A stretch of DNA of 64,000 nt from Pyrocephalus nanus (lineage: Eukaryota > Chordata > Aves > Passeriformes > Tyrannidae), in assembly GCA_038380795.1 (NCBI GenBank), contig CM076267.1, forward strand, positions 15,173,501 to 15,237,500, given 5' to 3'. Both the position numbers and the translations under genes were made by a program. The first letter of the stretch is position 1; each line of letters begins with the position of its first letter. This document shows positions 20,472 to 32,476 of this stretch, piece by piece. The notes beneath the pieces are model-generated. The model saw only the letters and a list, made by a program, of their open reading frames with translations, made no database searches and was not told the origin of the DNA.

Positions 20472-23400
20472 CACACTGATGTTTTTTGGAACCAGTAATT
20501 TTCTTGCCTTGTTTTTTTCACTTTTCATAGCATTATTACTCCATTAATATTTCTGAAAGCCAAGCCTTACTCCAATGGGCTCTCATGATTAAAGACTAAA
20601 TGCTGCAGAGGAGATGACAGTCCTCACATGTGCCAATGAGTCAGTGAATTCCTTTGTGAAGCCTAAGTCCATCCAGATGTTGACCTCAGCTCTGATGCTA
20701 TGTTCTTTCCTTATTTTCCTCTAGTATTGCTGGGTCTATTTAAGATGGGTATGACGTGACCATCAATGAGGAAAGACAGGCTCTCTAAGAGGATAAAATG
20801 CTTTGCTTCTTTCTACAACAGAATTGTGAAGCTCTTTCCACTGCCATAATTCTGGGCCATTGTGTTACAAATGCTTGTGTCACAAATATTATTGCTCATT
20901 TGGTACTATTTGGATTACACAGGCCTAAGTGTCTAAAGGTGATCTAAATATATTTGTAGGGGTATAATTTGGATTTTCAGGCTTTTTCTACAGTCAAATA
21001 GCTGCAGGGAACTGCACTTATAAGCAGGGAGAACAGAAATGCAAGGACCTGTCCACATGTGGCTGCTAGAAATGTTCTGTTTTCACAGCCTAAACCTAGT
21101 ATTTTCATTAAATACAAAGGGAACAAATAGTATTCTACCTAGATAGATTTCCCCAGCAATTTTGCTGCTTCTTTTCTTTGCAAGCCATTTCTTAGAAACT
21201 GGACTCTCTTTTTAGCAGTTTCTGGGCTAGATATTTCCTTGCTGTGAATCAGGGGAGCTCCATCATCTTGCACTGAAGGCTGCCCTGCAGCAGGTCAGGA
21301 AGTGCACTGCTCCTGAAGGTCATGTGTGAGGGGGAACAGAGGTAAGCACATAGCTCTACTTGCTGCACAGGTTTTAGTGAGGCTCCAACAGAGGAAACGA
21401 GCAGAGTGCCAAATGAATCATGTTCTAGGCTCTTCCTTTGCCTTCCCCACCCCTCTGGGTGACACAAGCCACCTTTTCATGATGCAGATCAGCAGAACTG
21501 GATATTTTTTTAGGACTTCACTTTAAAGAGATTTCTAGAATCTGACCTTCGGAAACATTTACTCTGCCAAGACGCCTCCCAGATTTGGGACATTTTCTTA
21601 AGTGGTACTTTGCTTTCCTGTTGTGGGACCATAAATGGGGATTCCCTCATCTTAGTCCTGTCCAGTTAGGTCCAGCAAAATGAAGTAACTCTCTCAGGAA
21701 GTTCCTCTCCAGCTGTCATAACATACCCACACCATCCTGACCTGCAACAGGGTTGTTTCCTATTAAGATAAAACTGGTCAGCTGATGAGGAGAGCTTTAG
21801 AATGGGAGCAAAGTAAGCAAAGCAGTGTGGTGCTACACCTTTGACAATATTAATCTGGATCCCCTTATTCTTTTGTAACTGGGATTTGCCTGTTGTTACT
21901 TAGGGCATTAGGCACTTCGTTCTAGATGCTTCACACCTGGTGGCCCATGTACATATGAAGTCTAGGCCTGCTGCTCTGCCCGCTAAACTCCTGACACCAT
22001 TTCCAGGTCCCAGTGGCTTTCCCTGCCTGTTCTAAGCCCTTGCACTTCTGTACTTGCACCAGGCATTGCCTCCCTGATTTTCAGCAGCAGAGGCATGGCC
22101 TCTTCTATGCATGCAGCTTTCTGGTCTTGGAGGTAGCTTTGGCCCCTTCCCCAAATTGCCCCAAATACTGCCCTTTAAACAGAGGAAAGGTAGGAGAAGT
22201 GCCAAGAGCAGGAAGATCTGCAAGGGGGCAATTCAGAGCCAGATGCAAAACCAGAATTCAAATCTCTAGATCCTCTGTGCTGAGCTCCTTCCACCTGGTT
22301 GTACTGAATATATGCAAAGGCAGCTGTCAGTAGGCTGGAGTACCATTGACTTGAAGTCTGTAATACAGTTAACACGAACTGGCATCTCTCTGTTTAGTTT
22401 CCTCTATAAAAGTCTATTTCTACTTTCTACTTTTCTCTCCCTCATTTTTTTTTGTTTGTTTCTTGATCTCTGCCAAAAATACATTGATTTACTTGCAACA
22501 AATCATGCCAGGATCAGAACAGCTATATCTAAATTTATGGTCCAATTTTCCAACAGAGTAATTTCCTGCTATTTTCCTGCCTCCTGAGTCAGAACAGTAT
22601 ATTTCTACATACTGCCAGACATGGACAATTCTTATTTAGAGATGAAGCCATTCCAAACCAGAGCCAGTATGGTTTTCAAAGGCCAAATCTTTCAGTTCTT
22701 ATTCAGGATTTTAATTATAATGATCCGGACACGCGTTTTTTCATGGCCTGTACATTACAGCTCTCATGATGCTGTTGCTTGCATTTCAGAGATGCAGAAA
22801 GAGTGATGGAGGTTATTACTTTGCAGTGCTTTTCAGAGGTGGTGCTGGGATGAGTTTGAGTTATTAGTTTATGAGATTAGTTTATACAATGCTGCTGCAG
22901 AGCTGGTAACAATTTTCATTATGTGCTGTAGAACATCCTCAAAGGGGATCTGCTCTATCTCATGGCAGAAAGCAGCACAGGTATGAAAGGAACTCCAAAT
23001 ACTTAAAAAGACAGCACACAAATAGATTTTGTCCCTCCTCAACAGCCCACCTTGACAGCATTGGTTTGATAATGAGCAGCCTCTATGCATTAAGCCAGTC
23101 CCATCTGGCTTAGTGACTCATGGATGCAAGGCAGGAGGGAGGATTTCTTCCAGTCAACTATTTGACTGCTCATTTTCAGTCTCAGAGGCCCATATCACAT
23201 CTGGAGTTTGCCCAGTCATAGGTTTTGGTTTGGGATTTGTAGTGTGGGAGCATGGGGAGGGTTACTTTACCATCTGCAATTTCCAGTTGTGAACTGTGGC
23301 ATTCAAAATTAAAACAAACAAACCAACCAACCAACAAACAAACTTGTCATCCTTCCTGCAAAGAGGTACCAGAAAAAAAAAAAAAAGACATAAAAACTTG

Positions 23401-25025
23401 ATTGTTAACTTTTAAAGATTACACAAGGACAGGCAATACAACAGCCTGATGTTCTAGGTGAAGTAAATGTAGTCATGCAAACACGTATGGTAAGTGCTGA
23501 GTTCCTCATTCAGTGAAAGCCCTGAGATCACCCTGAACAGTAAGCCCCAGTTTCCTCATTGGAAGAAAATACATTAAGGGACACCACAATTTAATGTGTT
23601 CAGTGCAGGTCCCAGATCAAACTGTGGTATTCTGTGTAATTCCTGATGAAAAGCTGTCACAGTTTTGTTCAGTGAACAGGGACCGGACCAGCTCGCGGTT
23701 CGGTGACTAGCCAGCAGATATCAGTAGTAGGCAGTAGTCACAGGCAAGCTGTGGACCACACGTGCCACCCAAATGATGTTTCTTCCTCCTTAAAGTCCTG
23801 TCCATCCCCAACAAAAAGCAAAGCAAGGAGGAGCTCCAAGGCACTGGATAAGAGGCATCCTCTTAAACAAAGGTCAGCCAAGGTTGAGGAAAGGCCTCAA
23901 ATCCATATCAGGTGATAAGATAGGAAAGAAGGAATTAGCTTTCTCAAGAGGTCCTTCTGAAGCAAGAGTAGAAGGGATGGGCTGGATGGGGAAGAAACCT
24001 AGCTTGGCTATATTCTTTCTCAAGTAGAGCAAGAGGTGGCTCTCTCACAATATTTTAGTTTACTTAAGGTGTTTTCTGAAGGCCTCCAGGTGTTCCTGTA
24101 TCTCTTCCCTCACTGTTTCCTTTCTAGGAGTGGTGATCTGCAGCTCTCAGGAAAAGTTTTGCACCCTGTTGGTCATCAGCCCCTGACAAAGGGCTGGGTC
24201 TGCACCTTTGGATTTTCCTACTGACCTCATTTTTCAAGGCTGCACTTTCCACCTCTGACGGTTTTAGGCTTGATCTTAAAATAACTGCACCTTGCATTGA
24301 TTCACCCACATCTAAGGGTTGGGTTTCTTGGCCTCATCTGAGTCAGGGTGTGTTTTGGTTGCTCCTCACTGAAAACTACTCAGTTTGCCCCCAGGAGGGC
24401 CTTTTGACCATGCTCTGATCAGTTTTTTTCTGCCTTAGTCATATTGAAATGTCTTTCACACCCAATATCTGTCATCAAGGGGAGAGAGCTGAGGATATCA
24501 TGGCAAGCTGTGACTTGGAAAGGTTTAGTTGTGGGTGCTTATACATTTTCCAAAACCAGGTACAACTCTGCATTGCTATGGTAACAGAGCCCTTCTTAAT
24601 TCTCCTCAGCAACAGCAGATAGGGAACATATTGGCCAGAGAAGGAAAGTATGGAGCCAGGGACCTGGAGATGATATATACTTCTTCATGACATTGGAAGC
24701 CCACCTAGTCCAGGGAGAGAATGCATCATTCAAAAATTGCTAGCCACTGACATTCAAAAGCAGGATTTAGATTCACAAAAAAAGAAAGAAAAAAAAAAAA
24801 AGAAAAGTTTTAATCAATACAACAAGCACAAATTCTCCATTGTTGGTTGTTTTGTTGTTGTTTGTTTGTTTGTTTTGTGGGGTTTTTTTGTTTGTGTATG
24901 TTAATTTCTCCTCTGTGTTCTGGTTTCTAAACAAAAAGGAGGACCTATGTCCTTTTTACCCACCACATATGTACAGAACAAGGTTAAAATTTAATAAACG
25001 GTAAATTTTAAACCACCGTCCCCTC

Positions 25026-25026
<1 letters not shown>
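20472..25026. other. Non-coding DNA with simple repeats
   Basis: No gene is recognised. It includes a (CAAA/CCAA)n tract (23311-23343), A runs near 23373-23386 and 24778-24806, and a GTTT-rich tract (24841-24890). A Ser/Lys-rich plus-strand frame at 23703-23915 has no usable acceptor and is not called. Confidence 0.65.

Positions 25027-25063
<37 letters not shown>
24982..25063. repeat. AT-rich hairpin followed by poly(A)37
   Basis: GGTTAAAATTTA (24982-24993) pairs with 25002-25014 with one extra base in the right arm and an 8-base loop. Thirteen bases further on a run of 37 A begins (25027-25063). No element body and no flanking direct repeat is evident, so this may be low-complexity sequence beside an unrelated palindrome. 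Confidence 0.6.
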
Positions 25064-25065
<2 letters not shown>

Positions 25066-25768
25066 CCACCAATCCACCTCCTTTGCAGGCAGACAAGAGA
25101 ATGAGCCTATTTTATATTTTCCTATACCCTGACATTGGCTGGCTTCAAATAGGTTGTCCAGCATCACACAGTTACAGGATGTAATGTTACCAGGTATCCT
25201 GAATTTTTATTTTGCTGGGAAACAAAGGCTCTGTGTCTTTCTATTGGGGAATTCACCAGTATTCCTGTATTCCTGCCAGCTCATGATCTTCCTAATGTTG
25301 CCAAGTAGTAAGTGATTAATTGCCATGAGACAGACGAGAAAAAAAAATCACAAGATATGACAGAAAAAGAAACATTTTTGAAATGAGCTGATCCAAGATA
25401 TATTTGCTTGCACTTTGTTATTTGAATCATTTTTGTTCACATAATCAGGCTTTTGACAAAACTTCTGATGTCTGTGTGCATGCCTAGCTTATAAAGAAAA
25501 GAAAACAGAGTCTATCTAGTAACAGTGAGGAGTTCAGGGGTTTTTAAGGAAAACACAACCTATCACAAGAATTGATAACCTGAATGCCCTTTAAAGCAGA
25601 AATGCCCAAACTGTGGGCCATAGCTGGTGTCAAAGGCCATTTCATGTGGTACATCTTTTCAGCTGAGATTGACTTAATAAAGTGTTAGGGCCTATGAGAA
25701 ATTACAGGAACTGACATTGGCTAGTGGTCCCAAATAATTTGTTGATACGTAGTTAGGAGATGGATATG

Positions 25769-25806
25769 GGACTAGATGGATCATCACCCTGGACTAGATG
25801 GATCAT
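25769..25806. repeat. Tandem duplication, 22-bp period
   Basis: GGACTAGATGGATCAT occurs at 25769-25784 and again at 25791-25806. The wording resembles the GGACTAGATGATC segment common near CR1 3' ends, but no further CR1 similarity is visible around it. Confidence 0.75.
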
Positions 25807-28800
25807 TACCATGACTTTGGCATCACCCCCTCCTTTCCTCCAATGATGCAGACTGAGTGCTTTGGCAGACTAAAGCTGGGAGAAAGAGAAAAGATGCATA
25901 GGTTGGAGGCTTTGCTTGGTCCTGTGTAATTCCATGTTAGATTCTTTTTAAAAATATTCCTCAGAAGCAAATTTATCTGCCAAGTTTCAGTATGGCATGA
26001 AATATGTACAGCCACATAACCCTCTGCCTCATTCCAAAAATGGAGAGTTACTAAGAAAAGACCAACTCAGGTTTAGCTATCACATCACAGAGGTCCTGAA
26101 TGTCAGTCAGCCAGAGGCAGACCGTGATTTTACCATAAAGTTGTGGCTGTGAAGGTCTCTCCTGTGCTGAGAACTAGGAAGGAGGTATGTGGCAAGAGAA
26201 AAGAAAGAAGAACAGCTAAAGTGGAGGGCAAAGAGGGTAAGAACATGAGACAAGGAGGACATTGGAGAAGGACAGAGAGAAATGAAACCTTTCAGCCCCT
26301 CACCAACAGTGGCACCTGTCCCAATCTTGGCCTCACTAGTGTTTCAGTGGCTTGTCTTACTGCCATGGCTCTGGGAAAAAGAGCCTGTTTACAGGAAACA
26401 AGCTGGCTGTGTTTCTCGTAGCCTTGCTGGGCTAGGGTGGAGGCTGAAGCGGGCTCTTTTTGCTGCTGAGAAAGCCCCAGCTTCTAGGGGTGTGTGAATG
26501 CTGCAACTCACTTCTTCCCATCCCTACCTCCTTCCCTCGGTGCTGGCCCTTCCTTACCCCAGCCTCAGGCACATGGGCATTAGAAGGCGGTTGTGATTCC
26601 CAGAAGGGCTGCAGGATCCCTGGAAGCTGCTGGGCCCATGTTGTGGCTAAATCTGTGGGGACCAACCCCCACCCGGTATGACCCTCCCTTGCATCCTTAG
26701 GCTGCATAGAAGATGTTTAATGAACGGATTTCCTGTAATAGATGGTAGCAATGACAAGAAAAATAAGTTGTTGCACCACCTCTTGGCAGAAGTGGCTCAG
26801 AAGGACAATTCAGTCTGCTGTCTGTCCTCTCCCAGCCCTCTCCCTCTGTGTTCCCATGCACGCTTTCTTATGGGTCATGCTGAGGGCTGAAAGAAAAACT
26901 GTGCACTGTCTTCTTAACAGCAGGCACAGGGGTTATCATTCCAGCCTTGAAAACCAAGGCTGAAAACAGGGAAAGGGGGAGGTGACATATTCTGGGAGAA
27001 ACGAGTATTTAAAATACATCATACTTGTTCTATTGGCCTCTTCCCTACCTCCCTCACAGCTTGTAAAACTCCTGCTGTCTCCCTTCCTTTTCAGGCAAAT
27101 GCTTGGCTTGTCGTTTCTCCCAGCACACAGCATTCCCGTCACCCTGTCCCTGCGGCTACTAACCCACCTCCTGAAGCTTAAAGAGGAGCTTGTGGGCCAG
27201 CTTCTGTCCCAGTCTTCGCTGTGGCTGCTGCTTGACTTGTATACAGCAGTATGTGTTGGATGGAGCTCCTGCTCCTGATGAACAGAGGGTGCCAAACCGC
27301 ATGAATCTGGGGTTTGGCAAAGTCCAGCTGCTTTCAGCCGGAGAGGCAGGGAATGCCGGGGGCAGCAGTCCCAGCACAGTGGGTTCGTCACTGGCAAGGA
27401 GGGGCTGGGCCTGGAAAAAGGGAGATGTCCCAGTTAGTCATCACCCACCCACTGGTAGCTGGGAGGCACTCTTGTAGCATCTGCTGCTCAACAAGGCACA
27501 GCCAAGGTCAGGAGTGCTGAGGGCTATTCCCTGAAGAATGAAGGGCCACTGCTCCAATCCAGCTGCACATTCTCCACTACCCACAAGCCCGTGGGGCTGC
27601 TGCCAAGAGTCAGCAGTCAATAAGCTGAACACTGTAATGATGTTGATTCAGTGCACATCTAAAGACACTGGGGATGGTGATAGCACACATAATATGTGGA
27701 CCCAGATGCACATTTCAGTAGGTGACTATGCAAAAGGTGTGGGATACTGACAGGAGGAAAAAGGTGTCTGGAATGACCATCCATACTTGCTTTTTGCATG
27801 ACTTCCCATACTTTCACATTCCAGTTATTTGGAAGAGTTTCACTTTTAAAAACAAACAAAGGACTTTGAAAACACACTGGATTTACTTAATAATACACAA
27901 AACAGTGAGCTTCCCCCTTCCAAAAAGTGAAGAACAACAAAAAGGGATCAAAAAGCTTCTCAGGTATTACACAAGTATATTCCACAGGCAAAAGGTATAT
28001 GAAAAGGATGCTGTTTTCCACAAGCTGTTGTTGTATTCCTCACTTGTATCTCTCAAACATATTTTGGAAACATCTTTCTGAGAAAATTTAATATCAAGAA
28101 GGCTTTGGGGTAAGGGTTCATAGATACAAAGCAAATGGATTCTGCAGGAATTTAGCTTCAGTAAGGACTGATGGAAACTGACTTAGGCAACCAGCTGCCT
28201 GTCTGGGATTTCTGGGACACTTCTGCTTCAGCTGTCCATAGATCTCCAGAGCAGAGATATCTCTGTGATAGCTGCAACAATACTAATAACAGCCAATAAG
28301 TAGCTAATTGGAAGTTCATATGACAGCCTAGAGAACAGCTATACAAGTTGTGATCTCATGTCACATGTTTACCCTTGATGGGAAAAAAATGGAAAACAAA
28401 AGTCATGAGACAAAAGGAGTGGGGACCACATCACTAGAGCCAGGCACTTGCAGCTTGCTTTGGGATTGCACTTGTGCATTGAACCGTACAGGTTGCAGAT
28501 GCCTGCCAATATCTGTCTCTGCTTCCCCTCCACCTCCATTTCACAAAAGAAGGTCTACAGTACCCTCTTTTATATGAAGGCCTTTAAAAATCCCACAGAA
28601 TTACTCCATGGCTGCAGACCTAAGCCATCCTTCCCTTGGGAAAGTGCTAGATACGTTGTATGTAACCCTGGCAAGATACATTGTCCTACAGTCTCCTAAC
28701 TTTGACCCTTTCATATATCCCTTTATTGCCCTCAAGAAAAACAGACTCATAAAATGCAACTCATTAAATGCCCACACATTGTGAGACACTGCTACTAAGC

Positions 28801-29713
28801 CTCTGCTGTTAAGGCTTTCAAATTTCACATGGTATTAAAAAGTTTACTGGACACTTGTTCCTCTTTAGGATTGCAAAACTACTTTTTGGGTCCCTGTGCT
28901 ATAAACTGGTAGTGAAAGTGAACCAAAGAAACTCAGATTTTATTGTAATCCATGTTACTAGGAGTTGTGCTTTAACACTTCAAGACTTGACCCGAAGGTA
29001 AAGAACCAGTAGCTTTTACAGACTTTTTTCCAGCTGAGAGAGAGGTTGGCAAGGTACACAACTAAATAATCCAAAGAATGCCACCCCAGATGCACTGAAT
29101 CCCATGGAGAATTTGATGCAGATTGCTTAGAAATCTCATGTCATTTTTTTTCTGCCAAAGTGCAGATCAGGCAAAGTGAGGGAAAGGTCTTTCTAATTTA
29201 GTCCCAAGGATCTCATTTTGAGGCAGTTTAACAATATCAAAACGGCTAGCATTTTCCTTTACTCTTCTAAAAACATGGAGGCAGGCACTACAAATCCCTT
29301 TCTACACAACAGAATCCATCCTGGGTATCACAGATTTATCTGCATTTCATATAGTCCATGGTTTCTCTGCAAAGACTGTTCAAAAGCCTTACTTGTACAA
29401 ACAAGGACATGTAATGTCATCACAGCTGAGAGAATAATTTCAAAAAAGATGTGATCTAGGAATGCCATCAGAAAACCTGTGGGTTTTTTCCCTTTCCTGG
29501 TTTCAATGCTTGTTCAGCCATGATATCCTCAAGTCCTCAAAGACTGTTTGAGAAATATGTGCCCAAAGCTTTGGAAGTGTGTCAGCTTACCAGCTGTTAG
29601 CTCCTGTTTATGACAGAGGATTTATAGAGGAAGGTACACATAACATCAAGGTTCCCGGATGTGGTCCTGGGTTGATTTGGGACCTCTACATCTGAGGAGG
29701 TGGGAGACAGGCT

Positions 29714-29737
29714 ATGGTGTACATGATGGTGTACATG
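29714..29737. repeat. Perfect tandem duplication of 12 bp
   Basis: ATGGTGTACATG is repeated head to tail (29714-29725, 29726-29737). It is a simple local duplication. Confidence 0.9.
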
Positions 29738-32349
29738 CTTCTAGTTGTTCAAGCTTGTGACATAAGACCATTAAGTCACTACAATACTATGGAGACACTA
29801 TTTATAAGCCTGATGAACTTGGTGACGTAAGTCAATGATCTGTCTGGGTGAACATACAAACCACTTAGATTCTGGCTAGTACGTACCTAATGAAATTGTA
29901 TAACTCTGAAACAAACAAAACCTTAAATTACCCTGTTTCATAATTAAAAAAAAAAGAAAAAAAATCTTGGTAGAGTTTTAAGAATATTTGTTGCATCATG
30001 TTGCTGAACAAAACAGAAAGTGTGATCTTCTAGTGTCCTCATCTCCAAAGAGTTCAGGGTTGCTTAATTAACGAGGTTTCTGGGATTTATTAGTATTTGT
30101 TAAGTATGTGCAATATGATCCAAAAGACACGATGCAGTTCCTGACCTCAGATTCCATTTCAAAAATTGTACAGCAAATGACAAGGAGCTCAGAGAACATC
30201 AGAAGAAGTTAAGCCTGTTGTAGTAGTGGAAGGATTTATGTTGTAGCCCAGCATTTTATTGTCTGTGTTGGGCTGGGCTGGGATTTTGCCACCGGCTTGT
30301 GCCAATGCCACAAACCCTGTGCTGGTCCCAGAAAGATTTTGATAGGGAAACGTATGGCATCTTGCCACTGTGAGACAAGGAGCTTGATCCTTGGCTGGAG
30401 AGCAGGGAAAGCTTGAGGAACTGGAGAGAAAAAGGGAAGGCACAAGTGGGAAATCTTTGCTTAGAGTTGCAAACTTGGAACAAATGAAGAAAGCTTTTCC
30501 CTAATTTCCACTGGCAGCACCTCAGAAGGCCTCAAGTAAAGCCTTTATTTCGTATTCCACCTCATCTGCTCACTGCTATCACAGAGCTCCAGACTGTGGA
30601 CAAACTTCTGGGTTGTGTTTGCTTTCTAGAGCACCCAGTATTTTTAGCATCCGAAACAGCTGGCCTAACCAAAATATTTGGACTGTACTTAAGAAATTCT
30701 TGTGAGAGGTACTGGCTGGTGATGTAAAGGAGAAAGATGATCTCTTTGGGCTAAATCAATGTAGCTGTAGGTATTGTCATTTATTACAGATGGAGGGAAA
30801 AAATAGTGTAATATTTCAGACTGGAATTCAGATGTAAGGCAAAAATCAGTACCTTGAAATCTTTTCTCTCAGTTTTGTTTTTTAAGCACAAACCCATCAT
30901 TCAGAAAAGGTTCTAAAGACACAAGCTTTAGTTATCCTGTTAAAGTACCTACATGTTGGTACTTCCCTTGTCTTCAGGAGTGATGAATACCTCCATGTTC
31001 TATCACAGTCTGAGACCTATGTGCCACCATCCCTGCCCCCCAGGAGGCAATAGTTTATACTCACACATTTAGTGTCTTTCCCTTTGTAGTGTAAAAAAGG
31101 TACAAAAGCACCCTGAACAAACATGTTAGAAACAGAGTCGTGGTTCAATGGAATAATTCAGCAGCAGCTCATAGAGAACATAATTTCAGGTGACATCCAT
31201 GCAGAAGAGGTTACCAAACTTGAAAGTACAGGCTTTACTTGGGGATGAATACAAAAACATACAGGGAGGATCACAAAATGGAAGCAGCTTCTCTGTTGGA
31301 AAGTGTGAGAACTTTTCCCTGAGGAACCCTACCCCATATCCACATGAGCACAAAGGAAAAAAGTCAGGCCTGGAGGTGTTGCCAGAAGGGTAACATACCT
31401 CATGTAAAGCACATTACAAAAGCAAATGCTGAGCTAGCAACAATCTCTCTCTAGTAGCAGTGGGAACCCCCTCCTGCTTTATTTTGTAAAGCATCTTTCA
31501 TATCTTCTGCCAAAGACTTTAGGCGACATCGAGTTTTGCAAGGAGGCGAGTAATAGTAGAGCCAAAACTTGGTTCAGACTGCCAATAACAAGTCACTGTA
31601 GTCTGTAACAGTGAAAGGTCATCCACAAAGGCATTATGAACACACATTTTTTTGCCCCAAATTCTGGATCAAATGTTCTGAGGAAGAAGCAGAGAGTTGG
31701 GCTGGGTCCAAAGCATGGGGAGAACTTGTAATTAATCTTTTTGTAATTCTTTTCCCACCCTAAACCTTCTACATTTCCTGCCTCACTTAACTCTTTCTGA
31801 AGTATCCTTCTGCAATGCCACAATTGCTAAGGCTTCATACAGACCAGATGCAGGATTGATGGCCTCCTGAATGCCACCCTTAGGCACCTATTATGGGTGA
31901 CTGTTTTTGGTGGTACAACTGCCACTTTCCAAGAGTGCTTTAAAGCTTGGTCTGAAAAATTCATCCTTCTCTTGAGCTTTAATAATTGTGTGGCAGTAAT
32001 TTTTTTCACCTTTACTGGGCTGTTGGATACCAACTTCCCACACAGCTGCACATTTTTAGGAACAGGTTTAACAAGATGGTACAATAAGGTTCACCAGTGC
32101 ACAACCATGCAGATTAACCTATCCTCAGAGGTACCTAGCAGGCACGTGAATCACTGAGTATTTTGAATTTAAAGAAGTTTAGACATATTTCCAAATTTAA
32201 AATTTTATCACATTTGCTTTCCCTTGCAGCAGTGAAGTTTGAGTTTCAAATAATTTTCTCACTTTCCCTGTGCCTCTTTTTTTTTCCCAGCTCTAGTTGG
32301 GACATTCGCAAAGAAGACACAGCACAGCATTCTCCACTCCATAGCATGG

Positions 32350-32476
32350 TGAAAAGAGAAGAGAAGAGAAAAGAGAAGAGAAGAGAAGAGAAAAGAAAAG
32401 AAAAGAAAAGAAAAGAAAAGAAAAGAAAAGAAAAGAAAAGAAAAGAAAAGAAAAGAAAAGAAAAGAAAAGAAAAAA
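32350..32476. repeat. (AAAAG)n pentanucleotide microsatellite with GA-rich leader
   Basis: Sixteen uninterrupted AAAAG units (32391-32470) follow about 40 bases of mixed GAGAA and GAAAA units and end in a short A run. Both strands translate into long Lys/Glu/Arg or Phe/Leu/Ser frames that are artefacts of the repeat. Perfect arrays of this length are usually length-polymorphic. Confidence 0.97.

Larger units (their letters stand above)
25064..32349. other. Mostly non-coding DNA; GC-richer stretch at 26.1-27.6 kb
   Basis: No gene is recognised. Between about 26.1 and 27.6 kb base composition shifts to higher GC and several long overlapping frames appear on both strands, the longest being 153 codons on the minus strand at 26936-27397. 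None has a domain or supported splice sites. Tandem duplications occur at 25769-25806 and 29714-29737. The rest is AT-rich unique sequence. Confidence 0.6.

Noticed and set aside
26936..27397. 153-codon minus-strand frame
   Set aside because: It overlaps other long frames in a GC-richer stretch where stops are rarer. Nothing in it is recognisable.
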